Assembly: GCA_963841715.1 (NCBI GenBank)
Contig: CAWJDP010000001.1
Coordinates: forward strand, 682,001 to 746,000
Origin: DASPWW01 sp963841715
Lineage (GTDB): Bacteria > Actinomycetota > Thermoleophilia > Solirubrobacterales > 70-9
DNA length: 64,000 nt
Reading direction: 5' to 3'
Shown: positions 16,021 to 25,286 of the stretch, one piece after another
How positions within the stretch are numbered: position 1 is the stretch's first letter
How the letters are laid out: each line of letters starts with the position of its first letter
The notes under the pieces: model-generated
Told to the model about the DNA's origin: nothing
Databases searched by the model: none
The model's input: the letters and a program-made list of their open reading frames with translations, nothing else
Program-made: the position numbers and the translations under genes

Positions 16021-17544
16021 CTAGAGGTGGAAGCGGCGGTGGTGCTGGTGGTGCTGGAGCTGCATCGCCGGGGGCGTTCCCGCGACGGCGCGGTCCTTTC
16101 CGGTCCTCGCCTGGGGGCGGACGAACAGCCACGTCAGCACCGTGGCGATCACGAGCAGCGCGACCAGGACCCAGAACGAGTTCTGAATCCCGTACACGAA
16201 CGCGTGGTCGGCGGCGTGCGACGAGCCGTGGAGCTGTTCGAGCTTGTCGCTCTGCAGCGCCTGGAACACGGCGCCGGTCGCCGCGAGGCCGATGGCGCCG
16301 GCGAGGACGCGGTCCATCGCCAGCACCCCGGCCGCGATGCCGGCCTTGCTCCGAGGCATCGCGGCCATCGCCGCGACGGACATCGGCGCGTACACGAGGC
16401 CGATCGAGATCCCGAGCAGGAGGAAGCCGGGCAGCAGCAGCGCGTATCCGCTGGTGTCGGTGATGCGCGTCAACACGAACACTCCCACGGTCCCGAGCAG
16501 CATCCCGAACGTCATCAGCTTCCTCGGCCCGAAGCGCGCGGTCAAGCGCGCCGCCTGCGGCGAGATCACGACCATCGGCGCGGTGATCGGGAGCACCATC
16601 AGTCCGCTCGCGAGCGCAGTGTGCCCGAGAACGTCCTGGAGGTACTGGGGCTCGTAGAACATCACGGTCCAGTACGCGCTGATGATCCCGAAGGCGGCCG
16701 CGGTGGCGCCGAAGTAGGGCCCGTTGCGAAACAGCGAGAACTGGACGATCGGGTCGCCGACCCGGTGTTCGATCGCATAGAAGCCGACCAGGGCCAGGAC
16801 GCCCGCCGCGGCCAGCCCCAGAGTCGCCGGCGACCCGAGGCCCCAGGAGTCGGACTCGATCAGGGCGAAGACGACCGCGGTGAGGCCGACGGTCAACGCG
16901 AGCAGGCCGGGGTAGTCGACCCGCTGAGTGGCCGTCTCGTCGCGCGATTCCAGCCCGCCGATCCCCATCACCGCAAGCCCGAAGGCGCAGATCGGCAGGT
17001 TGACCCAGAAGATCAGACGCCAGTCGACCGCGATCAGCGCCCCGCCGACGAGCGGGCCGATCGCGAGCGCGATCGCCGACACCGCCGCCCAGATCCCCAG
17101 CACGCGAGCCTGCCGGTTCGCCGGGAACGCATCCGCCACAAGAGCGAGCGAGAGACCCAGCATCGCCGCGCCCCCCGCACCCTGGACGATGCGGCCGACG
17201 ACGAGTGCGATGTCGCTGCCCGCGACCGCGGAGAGCACCGATCCGGCGGCGAACAGGGCGACCCCGATCATGAACACCCGGCGCCGCCCGAAGATGTCGC
17301 CGAGCCGGCTCGCGGTGATGACAAGGACCGCGATCACGAGCAGGTAGCCGTTCACCACCCACTGCAGCGAGGCCAGCGTCGCATCGAGCTCACGGTGGAT
17401 CGCGGAGAGCGCAAGCACGACCACGGTCGAATCCAGCATCAGCACGAAGAGGCCGGTGCACGCACCGACAAGCGTCCACCACGGCCGCGTCCTGCGGTTG
17501 ATCTGGAGCATCTTCGTCGCGGTCGCGGTCGCCATCGCGCTCAC
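16021..17544 (-). CDS. MFS drug exporter, DHA2 (EmrB/QacA-like) family
   Basis: 507 residues with ~14 hydrophobic segments. Motif C-type and DHA2 signatures are present: 'LFVLMLDSTVVVLALSAI' in TM1, 'WVVNGYLLVIAVLVITASRL' in TM2, then 'GDIFGRRRVFMIG' (motif A). It is likely a proton-driven exporter; the substrate is unknown. The C-terminus is His-rich ('QLQHHQHHRRFHL'), which might bind metal. The GTG start overlaps the stop of the upstream DUF2236 gene (GTGA), so they are translationally coupled. Confidence 0.9.
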   Translation of the reverse strand: MSAMATATATKMLQINRRTRPWWTLVGACTGLFVLMLDSTVVVLALSAIHRELDATLASLQWVVNGYLLVIAVLVITASRLGDIFGRRRVFMIGVALFAAGSVLSAVAGSDIALVVGRIVQGAGGAAMLGLSLALVADAFPANRQARVLGIWAAVSAIALAIGPLVGGALIAVDWRLIFWVNLPICAFGLAVMGIGGLESRDETATQRVDYPGLLALTVGLTAVVFALIESDSWGLGSPATLGLAAAGVLALVGFYAIEHRVGDPIVQFSLFRNGPYFGATAAAFGIISAYWTVMFYEPQYLQDVLGHTALASGLMVLPITAPMVVISPQAARLTARFGPRKLMTFGMLLGTVGVFVLTRITDTSGYALLLPGFLLLGISIGLVYAPMSVAAMAAMPRSKAGIAAGVLAMDRVLAGAIGLAATGAVFQALQSDKLEQLHGSSHAADHAFVYGIQNSFWVLVALLVIATVLTWLFVRPQARTGKDRAVAGTPPAMQLQHHQHHRRFHL

Positions 17545-18326
17545 GCCGCGCGGCTCGCGGCCGAGCGCGCGTCAGGGAACTGGCGGACGAAATCGGGCAG
17601 GAGCGGCATCAGCCGGCGGATCGTCGCAGTCGAAGCGTCGAGGAGGCGCTCTCGCACCGGGCCCCACGACAGCCCGAGCTCCTCACGAAGCGACTCCGGG
17701 AGCGTTCCGACGGTGACCATTCGCAGCGCCTCGACCGTCGGGCGGGCGACAAACGGGAGCTCGGGGCTCAGCACCGCGTCGGCGACATCGCGCAGAGCGT
17801 CGGTGACCCTGAGCTCGCTCTCGAGCGCGCCGGCGTAGTAGCGGCGGAAGGCCGCGTAGTCCGCGGGCTGGCGATCGCGCGGGATCGCGTACGCCTCGCC
17901 GAGCGTCAGCATCTCCTCGTAGTAACGGGCGCGCTCGTCCTCGCTCAGCGATCCGACATAGCGCTCGTAGATCACAAGCGAGGTGTCGATCAGCGTCGCG
18001 TGCACCCACATCAGGAGCTCGGGGTCGAGGGCGCTGTACGACTCGCCGCGGTCGTCCTCGCCGCGCACCCGCGAGTGCGCTCGGCGCAGCCGCTCCGACG
18101 CCGCGCGCGACGTCTCGGGGTCGCCGAAGACGATCGCGAGCGTGACATCGAGCGTGCGCGCGAGCCGCCCCCACGGATCCTCGCGGTAGTTGGAGAACCG
18201 GGCGACCCCGGCGGCGACCTTCGGGTGCGCGACCTGGAGCAGCAGCGCCCTGCCCCCGCCCAGCAAGAGCACGGCCTCACCGTTGACACGCCACGTCAGC
18301 GACCCGGGGCCGAACACGCCGGCCAC
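17541..18326 (-). CDS. MpaB/DUF2236-family oxygenase-like protein
   Basis: About 261 residues. Conserved segments of the family are present: 'VFGPGSLTWRVNGEAVLLLG', 'GRALLLQVAHPKVAAGVARF', 'DPWGRLARTLDVTLAIVFGD', and 'DPELLMWVHATLIDTSLVIY' with the HxxxxD-like haem region. Relatives include latex-clearing protein and MpaB', which bind b-type haem. The frame is open to 18356, but a 16-bp terminator hairpin covers 18346-18382. The GTG at 18326 is therefore preferred, and it also fits the family N-terminus. The stop overlaps the start of the exporter. Confidence 0.85.
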   Translation of the reverse strand: MAGVFGPGSLTWRVNGEAVLLLGGGRALLLQVAHPKVAAGVARFSNYREDPWGRLARTLDVTLAIVFGDPETSRAASERLRRAHSRVRGEDDRGESYSALDPELLMWVHATLIDTSLVIYERYVGSLSEDERARYYEEMLTLGEAYAIPRDRQPADYAAFRRYYAGALESELRVTDALRDVADAVLSPELPFVARPTVEALRMVTVGTLPESLREELGLSWGPVRERLLDASTATIRRLMPLLPDFVRQFPDARSAASRAA

Positions 18327-18345
18327 TATCGCAGCGGCGGACGAC

Positions 18346-18382
18346 GGTGCGGGCACCCGGCATCGCGCCGGGCGCCCGCACC
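18346..18382 (-). terminator. Hairpin terminator between the RlpA-like and DUF2236 genes
   Basis: Two 16-nt arms (18346-18361 and 18367-18382) are complementary except for one A/C mismatch, around a 5-nt loop. There is no T-run, but the stem is very GC-rich. It lies 17 nt after the RlpA-like stop. Confidence 0.7.
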
Positions 18383-18398
18383 GAAACGCCGTTCCTGG

Positions 18399-19298
18399 CT
18401 ACCTGGAGCTGAGCACGGTCCCCGTGCTGGGGAACCCGAGCTTCCGCTTCGTCGCGGCTGTGAGGTCGAACTCGCGGTTGCCCGCGTAGGGGCCGCGGTC
18501 GATCACGCGCGCGTTGACGCTGTGGCCGCGGTAGCGAAGCGTGAGCTTCGTGCCGCATGGCAGCGTCTTGTTCGCGACCCCGACCTTGCCCGGGGTGAGC
18601 CTGCCTCCGCACGCGAGCGCACCGCCGTAGAGGCCGGGGCCGTAGTACGAGGCGAGCGCGCGGCGAAACGCCGTCACGCGCTGCGACTTGGTCTCGTTCG
18701 CCTCCGCGAACCGGTTGCCGGCCGCGGAGATCCGGACGCCGTAGCGCCCCGCATGGGGAGCGCGCCAGCGAACGCTGAACGCCCCCTTCTTGTTCGTGTG
18801 GGTGGTATGCGTCCGCCCACCGATCTTGACCTGGACCTTGCGGCCCGGGCCCGCGGGATGGACGCGCCCGCCCAGGCGCACGGTCCGGCCCGCGATCACG
18901 TTCCGCCGCAGCCTCGAATCGATCCTCGACTGGACCTCGATCCGCTGCTCGGCGGAGGGCTCACCGGTCGGCGTCTGGGCTCGCCACTCGCCGGTGGCGT
19001 GCGGTCGCACCTTCGCCGCGTACGTACCCGCGTCGTCGGTCTTCGCATGGTCGACCGAGCTCCACTCGCTGTCCCCATCGCGCCGGAACGCGATCTCGAC
19101 ATCGGCGTCCTGGATGCCGGGAACGGCGCCGCTGAGTCGAACCGGCTTGCCGTACTTCACCTGACTCGAGCTGGCCGAGATCTGCGCCCCGGGGCTCGCT
19201 GCGGAGGCCGCCAGCGCGAGGCTCGCGGTCGCCGCAAGCGCGGCGAACGGGAGCAGCATCACGGCAACCCGCCTTCTGCGGCGTTGGAAACGTCGCAT
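18399..19298 (-). CDS. Secreted RlpA-like double-psi beta-barrel protein with Ig-like repeats, under a c-di-AMP riboswitch
   Basis: 299 residues. A signal peptide ('AVMLLPFAALAATASLALAA') is followed by two beta-sandwich segments (~40-120 and ~125-200). The RlpA/expansin-type double-psi barrel comes last: 'ALASYYGPGLYGGALACGGR', 'GVANKTLPCGTKLTLRYRG', 'VNARVIDRGPYAGNREFDLT' with the conserved RGPY/D region. RlpA-like proteins bind or cleave peptidoglycan glycan strands. The ATG follows GAAAGGAAC. The leader holds the second c-di-AMP riboswitch of the window, which fits a cell-wall role. Confidence 0.88.
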   Translation of the reverse strand: MRRFQRRRRRVAVMLLPFAALAATASLALAASAASPGAQISASSSQVKYGKPVRLSGAVPGIQDADVEIAFRRDGDSEWSSVDHAKTDDAGTYAAKVRPHATGEWRAQTPTGEPSAEQRIEVQSRIDSRLRRNVIAGRTVRLGGRVHPAGPGRKVQVKIGGRTHTTHTNKKGAFSVRWRAPHAGRYGVRISAAGNRFAEANETKSQRVTAFRRALASYYGPGLYGGALACGGRLTPGKVGVANKTLPCGTKLTLRYRGHSVNARVIDRGPYAGNREFDLTAATKRKLGFPSTGTVLSSR

Positions 19299-19310
19299 CT
19301 GTTCCTTTCG

Positions 19311-19475
19311 TCAGCTGCCTACGGGGTTAGCTGACGGGCTCGCGCCCCCCAGGCCCAAGGTCGGCCTGGTGGCGCTACGTGCGGATCACCGCTCGATTCG
19401 CCCCTGCCACGGAACGACTGGCTTTGGGTCCCCCGCCCGCCCCAATCTGAACCGGGGCGACTCGGCAGTCATTTG
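19311..19475 (-). promoter_or_regulatory. c-di-AMP riboswitch (ydaO/yuaA type) upstream of the RlpA-like gene
   Basis: The block CCGTCAGCTAACCCCGTAGG (plus 19318-19337) is identical to that of the first riboswitch. Upstream on the minus strand lie GGCGCGAGC and GCGGGGGACCCAAAGCC, matching the conserved purine-rich core. It ends ~13 nt before the gene. A possible promoter (TTGCTC, 19-nt spacer, TACAAA) lies at about 19470-19500. Boundaries are approximate. Confidence 0.9.
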
Positions 19476-19579
19476 TACGAGCGCGCGAGGGTATGTGAGC
19501 AATTGCCCAGCCTGAGTGATTCCGGTCACAGAGGGCCCAGTTCTGGAAAGATGCGTGCACATGCGTGGAGGAGGCTGAA

Positions 19580-21037
19580 TTGAGCGACCGGCTGACTGGA
19601 CTCGACACTTCGTTCCTCGAGCTCGAGCGCGGCGGTGCGCACATGCACATCGCCTCGACGCTGATCTTCGAGGGCCCAACCCCCGAGTACGAGGAGCTGC
19701 TCGACCACGTCGCGTCGCGGCTCCACCTCGTGCCGCGATTCCGCCAGAAGCTGCGCTTCGTCCCCTTCGGGCTCGGCAACCCCGTGTGGGAGGACGACCC
19801 CCATCTCAATCTCGAGTACCACGTGCGGATGACGGCGCTCCCCGCTCCCGGAAGCGAGGAGCAGCTGCGGACGCTCGCGGCGCGCGTGTTCTCACAGCAG
19901 CTCGACCGCTCGAAGCCGCTGTGGGAGATGTGGCTCGTCGACGGGCTCGAGGGCGACCGCTTCGGGATCGTCGCCAAGAGCCACCACTGCCTCGTCGACG
20001 GCGTGTCCGGAGTTGACATAACGACGGTCCTGTTCGACACCGAGCGCGAGCCCACCCCGCCACAGTCGAACGAGCACTGGCTTCCGGGTCCCGAGCAGAC
20101 CAGCACCAGCCTGCTCGCCGAGACCGTCGTCGAGCGCCTGACCGACCCCCGCGAGGCGATTGACGGGATCCGCTCGCTCGTCAACGGACCGCGCCGGGTA
20201 GCGAGCAGGCTTGCCGGCGGGTTGAGCGCGATCGGCTCGCTCGCGGGCGCCGGGCTCGGCGCCCCGCGCTCGCCGTTCAACGTCGAGATCGGGCCGCACC
20301 GCCGGTTCGTGTTCGTGCGCGGCGACCTCGCGCGACTGAAGCGGATCAAGGACAGGCTCGGCGGGACCGTCAACGACGTCGTCCTCGCCGCCGTCACCGG
20401 CGCGCTTGGCCGCTACCTCCGCGGCCACGGCAACGCGGTCTCCGACCTCGAGCTGCGCGCGATGGTCCCGATCAGCATTCGCACCGCGGACGAGTCCGGC
20501 GCGCTCGGCAACCGCGTCTCGGCGATGATGGCCCCGCTTCCGGTGTGGTGCGACGACCCGGTCAAGCGCCTGCGCGTGATCCGCGAGTCGATGGGCGACC
20601 TCAAGGACTCGAAGCAGGCGATGGGCGCGACGATGCTCAGCGAGCTGACCGACTTCGCCCCGCCGACGATCGCCGGGCAGGCCGCGCGGCTGCAGTCGCG
20701 GCAGCGTTTCTTCAACCTCGTCGTCACCAACGTGCCGGGACCGCAGTTCCCGATGTATGTCCTAGGGCGCGAGATGCAGGCCGTGTTCCCGATGGTCCCG
20801 CTCGCCGCACGCCAGGCGGTCTGCGTGGGGATCATCAGCTACAACGGCCAGATCAACTTCGGGCTCGTCGGCGACTTCGACGCGATGCCCGACCTCGACC
20901 GCCTCGGCGACGACCTCGCGGCGTCGATCAACGAGCTCGCGGAGGCCGCCGAGGCCGATCGCACTCCGGCCGCCGAGCGCGGCAACGGCTCCGGCTTCGC
21001 CCCGACCCAGCCGCGCGACGCACCGCAGACGCGCTAG
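19580..21037 (+). CDS. Wax ester synthase / diacylglycerol acyltransferase (WS/DGAT)
   Basis: About 485 residues. The catalytic HHxxxDG is intact in 'AKSHHCLVDGVSGVDI' (His135, His136, Asp140). Other family blocks are 'LTGLDTSFLELERGGAHMHI', 'VPRFRQKLRFVPFG', 'GTVNDVVLAAVTGALGRYL' and 'NLVVTNVPGPQFPMYVLG'. The enzyme joins acyl-CoA to diacylglycerol or fatty alcohol at the membrane, making storage lipid. The TTG at 19580 is chosen because GGAGGAGG lies 5 nt upstream; a GTG at 19565 would put that site inside the gene. The GNAT gene follows after 9 nt. Confidence 0.92.
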   Translation: MSDRLTGLDTSFLELERGGAHMHIASTLIFEGPTPEYEELLDHVASRLHLVPRFRQKLRFVPFGLGNPVWEDDPHLNLEYHVRMTALPAPGSEEQLRTLAARVFSQQLDRSKPLWEMWLVDGLEGDRFGIVAKSHHCLVDGVSGVDITTVLFDTEREPTPPQSNEHWLPGPEQTSTSLLAETVVERLTDPREAIDGIRSLVNGPRRVASRLAGGLSAIGSLAGAGLGAPRSPFNVEIGPHRRFVFVRGDLARLKRIKDRLGGTVNDVVLAAVTGALGRYLRGHGNAVSDLELRAMVPISIRTADESGALGNRVSAMMAPLPVWCDDPVKRLRVIRESMGDLKDSKQAMGATMLSELTDFAPPTIAGQAARLQSRQRFFNLVVTNVPGPQFPMYVLGREMQAVFPMVPLAARQAVCVGIISYNGQINFGLVGDFDAMPDLDRLGDDLAASINELAEAAEADRTPAAERGNGSGFAPTQPRDAPQTR

Positions 21038-21046
21038 GTGAGTTAG

Positions 21047-21523
21047 GTGATCCGCCCGGCGCGGGGCGGGGACGCGGAGCGCATCGCGGCGATATTCAAC
21101 GAGGGGATCGAGGACCGCGCCGCGACGTTCGAGACGAAGCCCGCGGGCGCGGGCGACGTCGCCGGCTGGATCGAGCGCGGCGACGTGATCGTCGTCGCCG
21201 AGCGCGACGGCGAGGTCGTGGGATGGGCGCGAGCCGGGCCCTACGACGTGCTGCACGACTACTACGACGGGGTCGGCGAGGCGACGATGTACGTCGCCCG
21301 CGCCGCGCGCCGCTCCGGCATCGGCGAGGCGCTGCTGAACGGGCTCGCCGACGCGTCGCGGGAGGCCGGCCTGCACAAGCTGAACGGGAAGATCTTCACC
21401 TCGAACGCGATCAGCATCGAGTTGGTCAGGCGCTGCGGCTTTGACGAGGTCGGTGTCCACCGACGGCACGGCCGACTCGACGGCGAGTGGAAGGACGTGC
21501 TGGTCGTCGAGCGGCTGCTCTGA
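21047..21523 (+). CDS. GNAT-family N-acetyltransferase (phosphinothricin acetyltransferase-like)
   Basis: 158 residues. The acetyl-CoA loop is 'YVARAARRSGIGEALLNGLA' (R/Q-x-x-G-x-G/A), and the C-terminal strand is 'NGKIFTSNAISIELVRRCGF'. 'IFNEGIEDRAATFET' near the start is the signature of the PAT/methionine-sulfoximine acetyltransferase branch (YncA). The small-molecule target is unknown. The GTG at 21047 lies 9 nt after the WS/DGAT stop. Confidence 0.88.
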   Translation: MIRPARGGDAERIAAIFNEGIEDRAATFETKPAGAGDVAGWIERGDVIVVAERDGEVVGWARAGPYDVLHDYYDGVGEATMYVARAARRSGIGEALLNGLADASREAGLHKLNGKIFTSNAISIELVRRCGFDEVGVHRRHGRLDGEWKDVLVVERLL

Positions 21524-21534
21524 ACTGTGAAAAC

Positions 21535-21804
21535 ATGCGGCCGATGCCCGAGGAATTCACGGATCCGCAGCGGCCGCACCACCGCGAGGCCCACGTCCGG
21601 ACTCCGACCGGCGAGCTCGACCACGAGGAGAAGATCCATCGGCAGCAGACGCATATCCGCGTGCTCTCGATCGTTCTCGTCCTCGTGCTGCTGATGCTCG
21701 CCTACGCCGCCGTCTTCGACCTCGACACGGCGCCGGAGTGGATCGTCTTCGGGGCGATCGTGCTCACCGCCCTGGGCGCGATCATCGCCGTCCAAAGTCG
21801 CTGA
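21535..21804 (+). CDS. Small two-TM membrane protein
   Basis: About 89 residues. A polar N-terminus rich in His and Arg ('PQRPHHREAHVRTPTGELDH') is followed by two hydrophobic segments, 'VLSIVLVLVLLMLAYAAVF' and 'WIVFGAIVLTALGAIIAV'. I do not recognise a family. It begins 11 nt after the GNAT stop, so it is probably in the same transcript. An ATG nine nt further on is an alternative start. Confidence 0.65.
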   Translation: MRPMPEEFTDPQRPHHREAHVRTPTGELDHEEKIHRQQTHIRVLSIVLVLVLLMLAYAAVFDLDTAPEWIVFGAIVLTALGAIIAVQSR

Positions 21805-21919
21805 CGAGGGCGCCGACGAAACTCCCGGCGCGCCCACGGGTTGAGTTCGTCAGACTTCGTGTTCCTCTGCGCCGAGGCGCCGCGGGACCGATCGGCCCGG
21901 ATGGATCCGGGCGGCGAGC

Positions 21920-23479
21920 ATGAGATCGACGGGACGACCACACCTGAGCAAGCTCACCCACGCGGCGGCTGCGGCGGCTGCGGCGATCCTGTGCGTCCCG
22001 GCGGCGGCCTCGGCAAGCGACCTCCACGGCGCCGTCAAGCGGGCCCGCGCGCCGTCGCCTGAGCTCCGGGTTACGCGCAACATCGACCTCCCCACCTCGA
22101 GCACCGACGTCGTCCGCCTCGAGCAGCGGGTCGGCGGCGTGCCCGTGATCGACGGCGACGCGGTCGCGGTCGACCCCGCGGGCGCGGCGCCGAAGCTCGT
22201 CGCCGACGACACCCACGCCGCGATCGACAACCCTCCACCGCCCTCGATCACATCCGCGAGGGCAATCGCCGCCGCGCGCGCGGCAACCCACCTCGGTCCG
22301 CCCGCCGTCGCGCCGACCGCGGCGCTCGCGATCCAGCCGGGGAACGGCGGCACGCTCGTGTGGCGCATCGAGCTCGACTCCGACCATCCGCCGGCCGCGT
22401 ACGAGGTGCTCGTCGACGCGGCAAGCGGTCAGATCGTCGAGCGCCGCAGCCTGCTCGAGAACGCAAACGGCAAGGCCGAGCTCTTCGATCCCAACCCGGT
22501 CGTCGCACACGGCAAGTTCAAGGGGCTGCACGACAACCACGACCGCAACACCCCACTTCTGACCGCGCTTCGCAGACCGGTTCAGCTGGTGCGCCTCGAC
22601 CCCCACCAGAGCTGCCTCGTCGGTCAGTTCGCGAAGGTGACGACGAAGCAGCGGCCGAAGGCGAAGAGCACCGCGGTCTGCGCCAAGCACCGCAACTTCA
22701 ACCGCGCCAAGCGCGCGGACCCGGACTTCGAGGCGCTGATGGCCTACTACCACATCGATCGCACCCGGGCCTACGTGACGAGCCTCGACGTCGGGCACTT
22801 CAAGCATGCGCGGACGCGCGTGTTCGCGGACCAGTTCAAGGAGGACAACTCGTTCTTCGACCCGATTCGCCGCGAGATCCGCTACGGGCGCGGTGGCGTC
22901 GACGACGCCGAGGATGGAGACGTCGTCACACACGAGTACGGCCACGCGATCGAGGACGCCCAGGTCCACAACTTCGGTGACGGCGCCGAGGGCGGCGCCC
23001 TGAGCGAGGGCTGGGGCGACTACACCGCGGCGATGATGTCCGCGCAGACGCCCGGGACGAGCTACGAGGACGACGTCTGCATCTTCGAGTGGGACTCGAT
23101 CTCCTACGACCCGTTCGGGACTTGCGATCGCCGCGCCGATGAGACGCAGACGCTGCAGCAGGGCCAGGCGGAGTGCACGCCGCACCGCCACGGCGTCCCA
23201 ATCGGGGAGCCGGAGATCCACTGCACCGGCCAGGTGTGGTCGAGCACGCTGTTCGCCCTCCGCACCGAGCTCGGCAACGACGCGGCGGGTCGCAGCGTGC
23301 TCGACCGCGTCGTACTGACGTCGAACTTCATGCTCCCGCGGGCACCGAGCTTCGCGCAGGCGGGCCAGGCGCTCCTGGACGCTGACGCTGCGCTGTATCC
23401 CGACGCCTCCTCGCCCGGCCGCGGCATCCACGATGCCGCGATTCGCGCCGAGCTCAAGGCGCGCGGCATCCTCTCGTAG
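21920..23479 (+). CDS. Secreted zinc metallopeptidase (M36/thermolysin-like, gluzincin)
   Basis: 519 residues. A signal peptide (Ala-rich to 'AAASASD') is followed by an FTP/PepSY-like propeptide (~30-190: 'RLEQRVGGVPVIDGDAVAVD', 'YEVLVDAASGQIVERRS'). In the catalytic domain, His338-Glu339 and His342 sit in 'DVVTHEYGHAIEDAQ', and the third ligand Glu363 in 'GGALSEGWGDYTAAMM', 21 residues on. This HExxH...E spacing matches fungalysin/thermolysin-type enzymes. Several Cys may form disulfides. The ATG follows a GGCGGCGAG stretch. Confidence 0.87.
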   Translation: MRSTGRPHLSKLTHAAAAAAAAILCVPAAASASDLHGAVKRARAPSPELRVTRNIDLPTSSTDVVRLEQRVGGVPVIDGDAVAVDPAGAAPKLVADDTHAAIDNPPPPSITSARAIAAARAATHLGPPAVAPTAALAIQPGNGGTLVWRIELDSDHPPAAYEVLVDAASGQIVERRSLLENANGKAELFDPNPVVAHGKFKGLHDNHDRNTPLLTALRRPVQLVRLDPHQSCLVGQFAKVTTKQRPKAKSTAVCAKHRNFNRAKRADPDFEALMAYYHIDRTRAYVTSLDVGHFKHARTRVFADQFKEDNSFFDPIRREIRYGRGGVDDAEDGDVVTHEYGHAIEDAQVHNFGDGAEGGALSEGWGDYTAAMMSAQTPGTSYEDDVCIFEWDSISYDPFGTCDRRADETQTLQQGQAECTPHRHGVPIGEPEIHCTGQVWSSTLFALRTELGNDAAGRSVLDRVVLTSNFMLPRAPSFAQAGQALLDADAALYPDASSPGRGIHDAAIRAELKARGILS

Positions 23480-23516
23480 CCCAGGAACACAGCCGACCGC
23501 GTGCTCCGCTTCGCGT

Positions 23517-23530
23517 CCCCGCCGGCGGGG
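23517..23530. terminator. Perfect 14-bp palindrome after the metallopeptidase gene
   Basis: CCCCGCCGGCGGGG lies 37 nt after the stop at 23479. It could act as a weak hairpin terminator; there is no T-run. Confidence 0.35.
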
Positions 23531-23558
23531 TCCCCGGTCGACGGGCAATACTTGATCC

Positions 23559-25286
23559 GTGGCCTCGGATGACGCACGGCTTCGGATCGCGCTGGCGCAG
23601 ATCGACACCACGGTCGGCGACATCGACGCGAACGCGCAGCGGATCTCGGACGCGATCGGCGATGCGCGCGCTCGTGGCGCGCAGCTCGTCGTCCTTCCCG
23701 AACTCGCGGTCACGGGCTATCCGCCCGAGGACCTGCTGCTGAAGCCTCACTTCATCGAGGCGAACCGGCGCGCCGTCGCCGAGATCGCCGCCGGGATCTC
23801 GCGGATCGTAGCCCTCGTGGGCTACGCCGACGCGAACGGATTCGCGCGCAACGCGCTCGCGGTGCTCGGCGACGGCGAGGTGCTCGGCAGCTACGCGAAG
23901 ATCCTGCTCCCGAACTACGGCGTCTTCGACGAGCGCCGGTACTTCGAGCCGGGCGGCTCGCCGGCGCTGATCGACGTCGCAGGGATCCCCGTCGGGCTGA
24001 CGATCTGCGAGGACATCTGGTTCGCGGGCCCGCCGGCGACGGCGGAGGCGCTCGCCGGGGCGCGGCTGATCGTCAACGCCTCGGCCTCCCCCTATCATCG
24101 CGGCAAGGGCACCGAGCGCGAGCGCGACGTCGTCGCGGCTCGGGCGCTCGAGACCGGGACCACGGTCGCGCTCTGCAACGCGGTCGGCGGGCAGGACGAG
24201 CTCGTCTTCGACGGCCACAGCGTGATCGTCGACGAGAGCGGGCACACGCTCGCCCGCGCGGCCCAGTTCGAGGAGGAGGTGCTCGTCTGCGACCTCGAGC
24301 TCCCCGACGCGGGATCGGGCGCCAACCGCCGCCCGGACGAGGTCCCGGCGCAGATGGACGCGCCGATGCTCGCCACTGTCGATGTCCCCGCACCCTCCGG
24401 CGACCCCGCGCCGCCGCGCCTCGCCGAGCCGCAGTCCGAGGAGGCCGAGGCGTACGAGGCGCTGAAGCTCGGTCTCCGCGACTACGTCGAGAAGAACGGC
24501 TTCGGCAGCGTCGTGCTGGCGCTCTCGGGCGGGATCGACTCGGCGCTCGTCGCGCTGATCGCGACCGACGCGCTCGGCCCCGACCGGGTCACCTGCGTCG
24601 TCATGCCCTCCCCGCACTCGAGCGAGGAGACGCAGGCGGATGCGCGCCGGATCGCCTCGAACCTCGGGCTGCAGCTGATCGAGATCCCGATCGAGTCCGC
24701 GATGAGGACCTACGACGAGCTGCTCGAGTCCGGGATCGGCGAGGGCGCCGAGCCGGGGCTCGCGCGCGAGAACATCCAGGCGCGGATCCGCGGCAACATC
24801 GTGATGGCGCTGTCGAACGAGTACGGATGGCTCGTGCTGACGACAGGGAACAAGAGCGAGCTCTCGGTCGGCTACGCGACCCTGTACGGCGACATGGCGG
24901 GCGGGTTCGCGGTGATCAAGGACGTGCTGAAGACGCTCGTCTACCGGCTCGTCCGCTACCGCAACGGGATCGCCGACCGCGAGCTGATACCCGAGTCCGT
25001 GCTCGAGCGCGCACCGTCGGCCGAGCTGCGCCCCGACCAGCTCGACGAGGACTCGCTGCCCCCCTACGAGCAGCTCGACGCGATCCTCGAGGCCTACGTC
25101 GAGCGCGACGAGGACCCGGAGCGGATCGTCGCCGACGGGCTGCCCGAGGCCGTCGTCGCCGAGGTCGTGCGGATGGTCGACCGCGCCGAGTACAAGCGCC
25201 GCCAGGCCCCGCCGGGGATCAAGATCTCGACGAAGGCGTTCGGCCGCGACCGCCGGCTGCCGATCACCAACCGCTTCGGCGGCTAG
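23559..25286 (+). CDS. nadE: Glutamine-dependent NAD+ synthetase
   Basis: 575 residues. The N-terminal nitrilase-type glutaminase domain has its triad: Glu48 in 'LVVLPELAVTGYPPEDLL', Lys114 in 'GSYAKILLPNY' and Cys150 in 'GLTICEDIWF'. The C-terminal ATP-pyrophosphatase domain has the P-loop 'LALSGGIDSALVALIATDAL' and 'LTTGNKSELSVGYATLYGDM'. It converts nicotinic acid adenine dinucleotide to NAD using glutamine-derived ammonia. The GTG start gives the usual short lead-in. Typical length for a two-domain enzyme. Confidence 0.96.
   Translation: MASDDARLRIALAQIDTTVGDIDANAQRISDAIGDARARGAQLVVLPELAVTGYPPEDLLLKPHFIEANRRAVAEIAAGISRIVALVGYADANGFARNALAVLGDGEVLGSYAKILLPNYGVFDERRYFEPGGSPALIDVAGIPVGLTICEDIWFAGPPATAEALAGARLIVNASASPYHRGKGTERERDVVAARALETGTTVALCNAVGGQDELVFDGHSVIVDESGHTLARAAQFEEEVLVCDLELPDAGSGANRRPDEVPAQMDAPMLATVDVPAPSGDPAPPRLAEPQSEEAEAYEALKLGLRDYVEKNGFGSVVLALSGGIDSALVALIATDALGPDRVTCVVMPSPHSSEETQADARRIASNLGLQLIEIPIESAMRTYDELLESGIGEGAEPGLARENIQARIRGNIVMALSNEYGWLVLTTGNKSELSVGYATLYGDMAGGFAVIKDVLKTLVYRLVRYRNGIADRELIPESVLERAPSAELRPDQLDEDSLPPYEQLDAILEAYVERDEDPERIVADGLPEAVVAEVVRMVDRAEYKRRQAPPGIKISTKAFGRDRRLPITNRFGG

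Noticed and set aside
19375..20397. 340-codon open frame opposite the WS/DGAT gene
   Set aside because: Antisense shadow of a high-GC gene. Its translation is Ser/Arg/Thr-rich and has no domain, and the plus strand encodes an intact HHxxxDG enzyme.
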